From contig JADJOD010000039.1 in the NCBI GenBank assembly GCA_016713985.1, positions 1 to 22,336 on the forward strand: a DNA stretch of 22,336 nt, in the 5' to 3' direction. Below are positions 1-7,003 of this stretch, one piece after another. The first letter of the stretch is position 1. Every line of letters starts with the position of its first letter. Source of the DNA: Lewinellaceae bacterium (GTDB lineage Bacteria; Bacteroidota; Bacteroidia; Chitinophagales; Saprospiraceae). Below the pieces are notes generated by a model. The model was not told the DNA's origin. It saw nothing but the letters and a program-made list of their open reading frames with translations, and searched no databases. The position numbers and the translations under genes are program-made.

Positions 1-158
1 TGGGGCATGATATATCCCTCATAAGAACCGGTGACGGACCGGTCATTCAACAATTCCTCCATACGTCGATCCAACGCGCCCTCATCCTCCTGGTGAACAC
101 AGGAAAGAAAATAGCCGGCCCCTGCAAGGATAAGAAAAACAGTAAACGTCTTTTTCAT
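1..158 (-). CDS. Putative lipoprotein, N-terminal part only (possibly a cytochrome-c peroxidase)
   Basis: This is the first 52 codons of a minus-strand gene that runs off the left edge of the window. The ATG at 158 starts a typical lipoprotein signal: a Lys-Lys n-region, a hydrophobic core (TVFLILAGAGYF) and a cysteine at residue 20 after FLS, an imperfect but usable lipobox. The following residues are charged, then read GSYEGYIMP. In Bacteroidota di-heme cytochrome-c peroxidases a short charged stretch ending in Y-x-x-P precedes the peroxidase domain, so that family is possible. No heme motif lies within the window, so this remains a guess. A -7-like element is found about 120 bp upstream. 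Confidence 0.6.
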   Translation of the reverse strand, partial: MKKTFTVFLILAGAGYFLSCVHQEDEGALDRRMEELLNDRSVTGSYEGYIMP

Positions 159-468
159 TCAGAAACAATTTTTAATGGTAAATACAAAGCGTGATTTTCC
201 CATACCGGGCAGGTACAGGAAGAAAAAAACGAGGGGTGAAATCGGGAGGATGATTGGTAAATGCCGGGAGGATTCCCAAAAGTATGCTAATTCTGTTTGA
301 CAATAAACCTCAACAATTATTAAGCCATATTTTTAAGGAAAATTTAAGGAAAATCGTTGTTATGTAGACAAAATAAAGGCAAATCTACTATAAATTGATT
401 AGATGATATATTTTAAGGCAGGTTTCCGGGGCCTTGTTAGCGCTACCCGCTTGCCCCACACGGCAGGG
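159..468. other. 310-bp intergenic region with an 11-bp tandem duplication
   Basis: No convincing gene is present between the lipoprotein-like gene and the ATL gene; open frames here have no recognisable protein character. The stretch is AT-rich up to about 410. It contains a perfect two-copy tandem repeat of TTTAAGGAAAA at 332-342 and 343-353, and the promoter candidate listed separately. No terminator-like hairpin was seen for the ATL gene ending at 469. Confidence 0.5.
277..303 (-). promoter_or_regulatory. Candidate Bacteroidota-type promoter for the lipoprotein-like gene
   Basis: Reading the minus strand, 284-277 is TACTTTTG, an exact match to the Bacteroidota -7 consensus TAnnTTTG. TTG (303-301) lies 16 nt upstream as a possible -33 element. 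The predicted transcript would start near 270, giving a leader of about 110 nt. The motif is short and the leader long, so support is moderate. Confidence 0.35.
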
Positions 469-831
469 TCAGAACGGTTCCCAATCGTCTCCCAACTCCT
501 GCGCCGGGCTCCAGAACAGTTGGTCAAAACCCGTCACCCTGTTGTCTTCAATCGGGATACCTTCCGATTCCAGGAGTTCCTGCATGAGTGTGGGTGTGGC
601 AAAATGGTGCCGGCCGCTCAGTTCCCCTTTCCGGTTGAGCACCCGGTGTGCGGGTACGCCGTCGCCCAGAACCGAATTATTGAGCGCCCAACCCACCATA
701 CGGGAAGCGCCCAACGCGAGAAAATCGGCAATGGCGCCGTAGTTCGTCACCCGCCCACGCGGGATCTGGCGCACCACAGCATACACGAGGTCGTAATAAG
801 TAGGTGTTGTTGTTGCCCGCTCCTTACTCAT
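469..831 (-). CDS. Alkyltransferase-like protein (ATL; MGMT-fold without the catalytic cysteine)
   Basis: This 120-residue protein has the DNA-binding domain of O6-alkylguanine-DNA alkyltransferases: a winged helix with IPRGRVTNYGAIA (about residues 23-35), the flipping region GASRMVGWALNNS (41-53), and an active-site loop that reads PAHRV at 60-64. True MGMT/Ogt enzymes have PCHRV. Here the acceptor cysteine is alanine, which defines ATL proteins. Known ATLs bind O6-alkylguanine without repairing it and direct the lesion to nucleotide excision repair. The length fits the short ATL class. The start ATG (829-831) lies inside the end of the upstream permease gene: the two frames overlap by 8 nt in ATGAGTAA, so they are probably translationally coupled. 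The family call is secure; the biological role is inferred from homologues. Confidence 0.9.
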   Translation of the reverse strand: MSKERATTTPTYYDLVYAVVRQIPRGRVTNYGAIADFLALGASRMVGWALNNSVLGDGVPAHRVLNRKGELSGRHHFATPTLMQELLESEGIPIEDNRVTGFDQLFWSPAQELGDDWEPF

Positions 832-2062
832 ATCGCAACGATTCGATGGGGTCCAACCGGGCGGCTTTTAAGGCCGGATAAAAACCGGACACCACGCCGA
901 CGATCATACAAAGTGTAAAACCGAGGAACATCCAGCCCCAGGGAATCAGGAAAGTGCCGCCCAGCAGCGGGGTTACGATGTTGCCGACCAGGATACCGAG
1001 GAAAATGCCCACAATGCCGCCGAACTGGCAAATCACGATGGCTTCCGTCAGAAATTGCAGGAGAATACTGCGGCGGGTAGCGCCCAGCGCCTTGTAAATC
1101 CCGATCTCACGGGTGCGTTCCGTCACACTCACGAGCATGATGTTCATGAGGCCGATGGCTGCGCCCAAGAGGGTCATGAGCCCGATGGCGATGGTGGCCA
1201 GGCGCAGTTTGGTCGTGTTTTCTTTTAATATGGCAACGAGGCTGTCGCTGGCAAAAATTTCAAAATCTTCCTCTTCTCCCGGTCGAAGCCCCCTGATCTG
1301 CCGGAACAAACCGGTTGTTTCGGATTGCGCGGCTTCCATATCTTTGGCATCGTTGACGGCAACCACCACGTCGTAATCGGTGCTTTCCTTGCCGTAAATG
1401 GATTTTACATTCAACAGCGGCGCATATACGGCGCGATCCTGCGAACTACCCATCGAAGCGCCTTTGGATTTAAGAATTCCAACCACCCGGTACCGGATGT
1501 TCCCGACCTGAATGATCTGGTCAAGCGCTTTTTCCGGTTTGGAATTGAATAACTGTTTTACAATATCCTGCCCGATAACCACTTTTGCGTGGCCCGCATC
1601 CACTTCGGTTTTGGAAAATGGCCGCCCAAATTCGATATCAAACCCTTTGACGTCGAAATAATACTCGTCGGCGCCCATAAATGTGATGTTGGGGTTGGTT
1701 TTTTCGTCGTTGTATTTCACCGTGGCCATCCCCGTCGCCCGAAAAGAAACCGATACTTTTGCGGGGAAGATGAAACGTTCCTTGAATTCCATCGCGTCGT
1801 CAAACCGGATCGGTTCACCCGCTTTTTGCCGCCGGCCACCGTGGCTGCTTTTAACTTCACCCCATTTCCGTTCGATGCTGAACGAATTGGCGCCAAGGCC
1901 GGAAAAATTGTCGTTGAGCGAAAAGGCAATCGCGTCGATGGCGGTCAGAATACCGACCAATGCCATGATCCCGAAGGCGATGATGAGCAGCGTGAGTACC
2001 GCCCGCAACATATTGGCCCTGATATTCTGAAAGGCCATACTGAGTATTTCCGAAAAAGGCAT
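824..2062 (-). CDS. ABC transporter permease, MacB/FtsX family
   Basis: This 412-residue inner-membrane protein has the MacB topology. TM1 is at about 18-45 (NMLRAVLTLLIIAFGIMALV), followed by a large extracytoplasmic MacB_PCD domain to about residue 275. A C-terminal FtsX domain has three TM helices and the family signature VTERTREIGIYKALGATRR near 313-331. Such permeases work with a separate LolD/MacB-type ATPase and act in mechanotransmission, lipoprotein or efflux functions rather than classical import. No ATPase gene lies next to it: the upstream neighbour (pgeF) is divergent and the downstream one is the overlapping ATL gene. The cognate ATPase must be encoded elsewhere. The ATG at 2062 begins with the expected short cytoplasmic amphipathic segment (MPFSEILSMAFQNIRAN). 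Confidence 0.93.
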   Translation of the reverse strand: MPFSEILSMAFQNIRANMLRAVLTLLIIAFGIMALVGILTAIDAIAFSLNDNFSGLGANSFSIERKWGEVKSSHGGRRQKAGEPIRFDDAMEFKERFIFPAKVSVSFRATGMATVKYNDEKTNPNITFMGADEYYFDVKGFDIEFGRPFSKTEVDAGHAKVVIGQDIVKQLFNSKPEKALDQIIQVGNIRYRVVGILKSKGASMGSSQDRAVYAPLLNVKSIYGKESTDYDVVVAVNDAKDMEAAQSETTGLFRQIRGLRPGEEEDFEIFASDSLVAILKENTTKLRLATIAIGLMTLLGAAIGLMNIMLVSVTERTREIGIYKALGATRRSILLQFLTEAIVICQFGGIVGIFLGILVGNIVTPLLGGTFLIPWGWMFLGFTLCMIVGVVSGFYPALKAARLDPIESLRYE

Positions 2063-2142
2063 TTCGATGGACAGTCTGACGATTTGCCGGTCTTTTTAAA
2101 CCTGTCTTGTTTGTTAGAAAAAAACCTGCATCAAACCGATTC

Positions 2143-2150
2143 CAAAAGTA
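2143..2150 (-). promoter_or_regulatory. Candidate -7 promoter element for the MacB-like/ATL pair
   Basis: On the minus strand 2150-2143 reads TACTTTTG, matching TAnnTTTG exactly and identical to the element upstream of the first gene. It lies about 80 bp upstream of the permease start. The nearest TTTG (2179-2176) is 25 nt further upstream, longer than the usual spacer of about 20, so only the -7 element is supported. Confidence 0.35.
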
Positions 2151-2238
2151 ATCAAACTGCTCTCGCCGCCGTTCTCAAATAGAAGCATTGTTTTTAAAAT
2201 TCGATGAAAGGTGCATTTTTACCCATTTACTTTGTGTT

Positions 2239-3004
2239 ATGCCTAAAGACCTTCCGATCGTTCCCATGTGCCGCCGCCCCGCCATTTTTGGTAATTTTCC
2301 CCAAATAACAGCCGCAGAAAGCACCCGGCACGGCGGAGTAAGCCCGGCGCCGTACTCGTCCCTGAATCTGGGCAAAAGCACCGGCGACGACCCCGAAAAC
2401 GTGGCCGAAAACCGCCGCCGCCTGTGCCTTTCCTAGGTTTTTCCCCGAACAAATGGCCTGGTCAAAACAGGTGCACGGCGACCAGGTGCGCCTCGTCACC
2501 GAACCCGGCGGCGAAGAAGGATTTGATGCGCTCACAACCAACCGCCCGGGTATCCTGCTCGCCGTGTCGATTGCCGACTGCACACCCGTTCTGATTTTTG
2601 ACCGTAAAAACAAAGCCGTGGCGGCCATTCACTCGGGTTGGCCCGGCACGGCGGCGCGTATCGTGGAAAAAACAATGCAACGGATGGCCGCAGAATTCGG
2701 AACCCGCGGAGCGGATTGCTGGGCATACGTCGGCACCTGTATCGACGAGTGTTCCTTCGAAGTGGGGGAAGAGGTGGCGGCGCAATTTGATCCGGAATTC
2801 CAGCGATACGACGCCGGGCGGGCAAAATTTCTGGTGGATTTAAAAAAAGCAAATGCGGCGCTGCTGCTGGCATCCGGTGTGCCCGAACGCCAGATCGAAT
2901 TATCGCCGTATTCCACGGTGTTGAACGGAGACGACTACTTTTCGCACCGCAGGGAAAAAGGGGTTACGGGCAGAATGATGGCACTGATCGGGATGACCCA
3001 ATAA
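2239..3004 (+). CDS. pgeF: Peptidoglycan editing factor PgeF / YfiH-YlmD family (laccase domain), frameshifted
   Basis: Two adjacent frames together give one complete family member of about 255 residues. Positions 2239-2436 hold the N-terminus with TAAESTRHGGVS, SLNLGKSTGDD and ENRRRLCL. Positions 2453-3004 hold WSKQVHGD, IADCTPVL and AIHSGWPGTAARI, which contain the conserved metal-binding His, Cys and His. Family members (E. coli YfiH, YlmD, FAMIN) act on purine nucleosides as phosphorylase/deaminase, and YfiH affects peptidoglycan fidelity. The frames are separated by a TAG at 2434-2436. Two single-base losses, one in the T-run at 2429-2431 and one in CCCCGAA near 2447, would restore LFLGFSPEQMAW, a normal family sequence. 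Removing one T upstream of the stop would also reopen the frame. Sequencing error is likeliest. The stop abuts that of the convergent gene at 3005. Confidence 0.88.
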
Positions 3005-3358
3005 TTAACGCCCGCCCCGCCAAAGCAAAAATATACAACCCAGCGCTGCAACAACCAACCCCAGAAATTCCCGCGTCAACTCCACCCAGGGCGTCTCAGC
3101 CTTCATGGAATCGACGATGGAGGGTTCGCCCATCCGGATCCAGTTCATAAAATCGGGGAAAAGGGTGCCTGCCCAAACGAGCGCCGCCAGCAACCAAATC
3201 CAGACGGCCGGGCGATACATCCGGCCCTGCGCAGCCATGACAAAGTGAAAAGCCACCCCCGCGTACAGCAAAATCCATTGCACGGGATCGGGGTCATTGT
3301 ATTGCACCAGGGCAAAAAGAGCGAATATTGCAGCCAGTATCCAGTTTGCGATTTTCAT
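3005..3358 (-). CDS. TMEM220-family membrane protein
   Basis: This 117-residue protein has four predicted membrane segments and the hallmark N-terminus MKIANWILAAIFALFALVQYNDPDP. The Q-Y-N-D-P-D motif after TM1 is characteristic of the transmembrane family 220 proteins, which occur in Bacteroidota and in animals and have no established function. I chose the ATG at 3358 over one 26 codons upstream because the family starts directly with this TM helix and the extra residues are hydrophilic and unlike the family. The gene is divergent from smpB and convergent with pgeF; its TAA touches the pgeF stop without a spacer. Confidence 0.82.
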   Translation of the reverse strand: MKIANWILAAIFALFALVQYNDPDPVQWILLYAGVAFHFVMAAQGRMYRPAVWIWLLAALVWAGTLFPDFMNWIRMGEPSIVDSMKAETPWVELTREFLGLVVAALGCIFLLWRGGR

Positions 3359-3421
3359 ATGCACATTTTTTGGGGAAAGATAAAAACTTTGCCGGATGGG
3401 AACTTCATCGAATCTGCCTGG

Positions 3422-3450
3422 TTTGTAAGCCCGCAATCGTTGTACCTTTG
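3422..3450 (+). promoter_or_regulatory. Candidate smpB promoter
   Basis: TTTG at 3422-3425 and TACCTTTG at 3443-3450 match the Bacteroidota -33 (TTTG) and -7 (TAnnTTTG) elements with a 17-nt spacer. This is the most complete promoter match in the window. It is correctly oriented about 100 bp upstream of the smpB start. Confidence 0.55.
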
Positions 3451-3550
3451 ACGGCTTTTAAGTAATCAAGCAGAATTAATGCGACTAATTTTCTTCGGAA
3501 AATTCCGAGAATGAAACACCTGGACGGAAAAGATTTCCGTCCTACTACTT

Positions 3551-4027
3551 ATGGCAAAAGAGAAGAAAAAACAAAAAATCGAGATCGTGAACCGCAAGGC
3601 CGCGTACGAATACTATTTCGTGCAGGAATTCGACGCAGGGATCATGCTGACCGGTTCCGAAATAAAAAGTATCCGGAGCGGCAACGCCAACCTGAGCGAT
3701 GCGTATTGTATTTTTGAAAACGGCGAATTATGGGTTCGCAACCTCTATATTGCTGAATATGAATATGGTACGGACAGCAATCACCTTCCGCGCCGCACCC
3801 GGAAATTACTGCTCCGGCGCCCCGAATTGCGCAAACTGGAACGCGGCATACGGGAAAAGGGATCCACGATCATTCCGTATAAAATATTCATCAGCGACCG
3901 CGGGCTCGCCAAACTGACCATCGAACTGGCGCGTGGCAAAAAAACTTTCGACAAACGCGAAACCATCAAGGACCGGGAAGGCAAACGCGACCTCGACCGC
4001 CTGAAAAAAGCGTATAAAGTCCGGTAA
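3551..4027 (+). CDS. smpB: SsrA-binding protein SmpB
   Basis: This 158-residue protein is a full-length SmpB, the tmRNA partner that delivers SsrA to stalled ribosomes in trans-translation. It carries the OB-fold core with NRKAAYEYYFVQEFDAGI, LTGSEIKSIRSGNANLSDAY and NPxx-type loop equivalents. The basic C-terminal tail (KKTFDKRETIKDREGKRDLDR) inserts into the mRNA channel. The lysine-rich start at 3551 (MAKEKKKQKIEIVNRKAAYEY) is standard. No tmRNA gene was recognised nearby. A PAP2-like membrane gene begins one base after the stop, so the two are surely co-transcribed. A -33/-7 promoter match lies about 100 bp upstream. Confidence 0.98.
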   Translation: MAKEKKKQKIEIVNRKAAYEYYFVQEFDAGIMLTGSEIKSIRSGNANLSDAYCIFENGELWVRNLYIAEYEYGTDSNHLPRRTRKLLLRRPELRKLERGIREKGSTIIPYKIFISDRGLAKLTIELARGKKTFDKRETIKDREGKRDLDRLKKAYKVR

Positions 4028-4028
4028 G

Positions 4029-4697
4029 ATGAACAAAATAACCGCCCATTTTTTTTCGGTCGTCGGCCACCCCATGCTGGTATTGCTTTATATCCTGCTG
4101 CTCCTGCTGGCCGTCAATCCGCAACAATTCGGGATTACGTCGATGACCGACAATCGCGCCGTTTTGCTCCTGATATCGGTATTTACCACAACAGTGTTGC
4201 TGCCCGGCCTCGGCGTTGCCCTCATGAAACCCCTCGGGTTTATCAAAAGTCTTCGTATGGACGACAAGCAGGAACGTATCGGGCCTTATATTGTAGCGGG
4301 CGTTTTTTACCTGTGGTTGTACAAAAACCTCGATTCCGTCGGACAAACCCCTCCCCTATACCTCATCTGCGTTTTGGGCGCCACCATCGGGTTGTTTCTC
4401 AACTTTTTTATCAATATTTTTACAAAAATCAGCGCCCACGCCGCAGGAATGGGGGGCTTCATCGCCATGATTTTGCTGATGCTCCAACAACCGGAATGGA
4501 TGAAATACGGATTGACCCTTTCCACCTTCGGCGGCACCCTGCAGCTGAGCCTGATCGTCGTGCTGGCTGTGGTGATCCTGCTGGCCGGCCTCGTGGGCAC
4601 GGCGCGCCTCGCGTTGGGCGCCCATGTGCCGGGTGATTTGTACCGGGGTTATGCGGCGGGTTTTGTGGCCGTATTGATCGCGTCGGCGATTTTATAA
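4029..4697 (+). CDS. PAP2-superfamily membrane phosphatase-like protein
   Basis: This 222-residue integral membrane protein has about six hydrophobic segments. Its conserved polar motifs match the PAP2/phosphatidate phosphatase superfamily in degenerate form: DDKQERIGPY (78-87) for motif C1, KISAHAAG (133-140) for C2 with the catalytic-type His, and ARLALGAHVPGD (192-203) for C3, which keeps the R-x5-H-x3-D spacing. Family members dephosphorylate lipid phosphates such as undecaprenyl pyrophosphate or phosphatidic acid at the membrane surface. The first motif lacks the canonical KX6RP spacing, so substrate and even activity are uncertain. The start lies one base after the smpB stop, and its own TAA is immediately followed by the stop of the convergent gene at 4698. 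Confidence 0.8.
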   Translation: MNKITAHFFSVVGHPMLVLLYILLLLLAVNPQQFGITSMTDNRAVLLLISVFTTTVLLPGLGVALMKPLGFIKSLRMDDKQERIGPYIVAGVFYLWLYKNLDSVGQTPPLYLICVLGATIGLFLNFFINIFTKISAHAAGMGGFIAMILLMLQQPEWMKYGLTLSTFGGTLQLSLIVVLAVVILLAGLVGTARLALGAHVPGDLYRGYAAGFVAVLIASAIL

Positions 4698-5660
4698 CTA
4701 TTTCATGGTTGTGCCCCGTTGCGCCATACGTTGAATCGCATCTACAATGCGGTCAATTTCAGGCGGATAACTCACATAACGCCTCCCGTTTTTGTCTAAT
4801 CCCCAAATGCTGATCGTGACCATTTTCCGGGTATCGTTGTGGGAGATGCTCAGCCGCAGGGGGACCGGCGTAGGTTTCACCGTTTTTCGTTTTTCACACT
4901 CGGGCGTTTTACAATCGTAACTCGTTTCCATTTCCTGAAAACGCTGTTCGTCATCGGCCCAGGCAATAAATTTTTCCAGTTCTTCCTTGTCGATATTCAC
5001 CTTTTGGATCAGCCGTTTTCCCTGCACACTTTCAAATTCGTGAATCAGGCGGCCATCGCGGCTGATGGTGATATAATCGTGTTGTACGGGGTTGATCCCG
5101 CCGTAGTAACCGCCGCCGATGAGTTCCACACACACATCTCCTTCACTTGCGGCGGGCAGACCGATGGCCGGCGCCGGGGCATCGGCCGGATCGGTTTTTT
5201 TCAGGGGAACGGTTTGTACCGTTACAACGGGAAGGCTGTTCGAACCCTGCAACAGGGGTGATTCATCACGCCTGACCCGTACAAAATGGTGGATAAAGGT
5301 ACTTTTCCCGTCTTTGGAAGCAAATTTCAGTTCTAAGGAAAAATCATTCAGGCGTTCCAGTGAAAACTGCTTGTTCTGCCGGAAACTGAGGTGCAATTGC
5401 TGGCTGTCGAGCCACCACGTGGATTCGCTGTTTTTTCCATTCAAACTCTCGCTACAAACCGAATCGAAGCGGAAATACAAAAAATGTTGCCAGCGTTCGC
5501 CGGCTTGTTGTACCAGGCTGTTGGTTTCAAGTTGAAGGGTGTAGGTATATTGCCAGTGGGTTTCCAGCAGGCGGCCCAGGTCCGTTTGAGCGGATAACCC
5601 GGAAGCGCGGCACAGGATCAGAACGATCCATAAACAGATATGAATCCGAAGGCGTCTCAT
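4698..5660 (-). CDS. Secreted hypothetical protein
   Basis: This 320-residue protein has a clear signal peptide (RIHICLWIVLILCRASGLSA, cleavage probably before QTDLG near residue 25). I do not recognise the family. The N-terminal half is rich in beta-type sequence (WQYTYTLQLETNSLV, FLYFRFDSVCSES, LHLSFRQNK), followed by a Pro/Ala-rich linker around 155-170. The C-terminal half (CVELIGGGYYGGINPVQHDYITISRDGR) looks like a repeat-free beta domain. Four cysteines (two in the DCKTPECEK segment) could form disulfides outside the cytoplasm. The gene precedes nothing on its strand (convergent with the PAP2 gene) and follows the ATP-grasp gene by 56 bp, so they may share a transcript. Confidence 0.78.
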   Translation of the reverse strand: MRRLRIHICLWIVLILCRASGLSAQTDLGRLLETHWQYTYTLQLETNSLVQQAGERWQHFLYFRFDSVCSESLNGKNSESTWWLDSQQLHLSFRQNKQFSLERLNDFSLELKFASKDGKSTFIHHFVRVRRDESPLLQGSNSLPVVTVQTVPLKKTDPADAPAPAIGLPAASEGDVCVELIGGGYYGGINPVQHDYITISRDGRLIHEFESVQGKRLIQKVNIDKEELEKFIAWADDEQRFQEMETSYDCKTPECEKRKTVKPTPVPLRLSISHNDTRKMVTISIWGLDKNGRRYVSYPPEIDRIVDAIQRMAQRGTTMK

Positions 5661-5716
5661 AAATACAGGCGTTTTATGGATTAAAATAGTTCAAACGCGA
5701 CAATTTTTGAGCCAAA

Positions 5717-6934
5717 TCAGGACCCCGGCTTGTTCGGCGCCGGCGCGCTGGCGTGGTAATCGCGTTTGATTCGTACGGCATAATCATCCAACAACTCTAT
5801 AACGCGTTCCCGGCCGGGTGATTGTACAATCAGGCCGATATGATAATCGAGGTCGCTCATTCGCCAGGCAATTTCGGGGTCGTTGAACTGGCTGGCGTCC
5901 GGCCATTCCTGGCGGGTAAGCGACACGATAATGCCGGTGTAGTCTTTGCGCAATTTGGGCAACTGGTATTTTTCACCCCTGGCAACCGCCACTTCAAGTT
6001 TGGCCCACTCGCGCCACATGTTGACGTTGGACGAGTACTCCACCATTTCCGCAATGTGCGCGCCGCCCACGCGGGAAGAAGTTTCCAGGAAGTAAAATTC
6101 GCCGTCTTCGTGGCACTTGATAAATTCGGTGTGACTGGCGCTGTGCTGCATGCCGAACGCCGTCATGACGTCGGCAGTCGCCTTGATCAGGGCTTTGTCG
6201 TCGGAAGAGCCGAAGGGTACGATGACGCTCCGGAAAATACCGCCGCCGTGCGCCACTTCGAAGGGTGGCGCGAGGTATTGCGATGCCCGGGAAAAGATCA
6301 CTTTGCCTTCCTGGCTGAGCGCATCCACGTGGTATACGTCGCCGGGTTTGAATTGTTCCACGAGGAAATTGTGGCGGTCGCCGCCGAGAGTATTCAGGTG
6401 GGACCAGAGTTCGTCCGCGTTATAAATTTTTTTCATCCCCGTTGCCGAGGCCTGTCCGCGCGGTTTTACGATCCAGGGAGCGGGTACGGTAGCGGCGAAA
6501 TGATTGATTTCGTCGTCGTTAAAAAGTGCCGAAAAGGCAGGCACCCGGATACCGGATTCCTGCGCTTTCAGCCGCATGGCGAGTTTGTCGCGGAAGTGTC
6601 GCGCGGTGGTCTGGCCCATACCCGGAATCCGGAAATGTTCGCGCAATTCGGCGCCTTTTTCCACGTCAAAATCGTCGAGCGCCACGATACGGTCTATTTT
6701 GTGGGAACGCATCAGCCAAGCCAGCCCGTTGATCACGTCGGGCATGTTCCATTCGTTCTCGGGGCCTTGCTGCACGTAAAAAATTTCGTCGATGGCTTCC
6801 CGCGCCCAGGGTTTGTCCTCGAGTTTTTTCGAGGTCAGGAAATACACTTTTGCGCCGGCTTCTTTTGCGCCCCGCAGGAAATCATTACCTTTAAAAAAGC
6901 TGGAAACACAAAGGAAGGTAACTGGTCTGTTCAT
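5717..6934 (-). CDS. ATP-grasp carboxylate-amine ligase-like protein
   Basis: This 405-residue cytoplasmic protein has an N-terminal pre-ATP-grasp Rossmann-like domain (about 1-115, TFLCVSSFFKGNDFLRGAKEAG) and an ATP-grasp domain. The latter has APWIVKPRGQASATGMKKI (nucleotide-binding lysine and glycine loop), FLVEQFKPGDVYHVDAL, and a late metal/ATP motif FYFLETSSRVGGAHI. In most ATP-grasp ligases the last motif is E-x-N-x-R; here Ser replaces the Asn, as in some carboxylate-amine ligase subgroups. Such enzymes join a carboxylate to an amine or thiol via an acyl phosphate. The substrate cannot be read from the sequence. It lies 69 bp after the secreted AsnB-like gene and 56 bp before a secreted hypothetical gene, all on the minus strand, so a joint transcript is possible. 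Confidence 0.85.
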   Translation of the reverse strand: MNRPVTFLCVSSFFKGNDFLRGAKEAGAKVYFLTSKKLEDKPWAREAIDEIFYVQQGPENEWNMPDVINGLAWLMRSHKIDRIVALDDFDVEKGAELREHFRIPGMGQTTARHFRDKLAMRLKAQESGIRVPAFSALFNDDEINHFAATVPAPWIVKPRGQASATGMKKIYNADELWSHLNTLGGDRHNFLVEQFKPGDVYHVDALSQEGKVIFSRASQYLAPPFEVAHGGGIFRSVIVPFGSSDDKALIKATADVMTAFGMQHSASHTEFIKCHEDGEFYFLETSSRVGGAHIAEMVEYSSNVNMWREWAKLEVAVARGEKYQLPKLRKDYTGIIVSLTRQEWPDASQFNDPEIAWRMSDLDYHIGLIVQSPGRERVIELLDDYAVRIKRDYHASAPAPNKPGS

Positions 6935-7003
6935 GGTTTCGTTTTTCGTTTCGAGTGCGAGTATTCTTTTCAGGCACTAAAAAACGGAAAAAGTTTGCAA
7001 TCA

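Noticed and set aside
403..918. 171-codon plus-strand frame over the ATL gene
   Set aside because: Mostly antisense to the ATL protein and the end of the permease; no homology-like features.
2429..2440. Programmed +1 frameshift in pgeF
   Set aside because: PgeF is normally made from one frame; five other genes in the window also carry homopolymer indels, so error is simpler. Kept only as an alternative.
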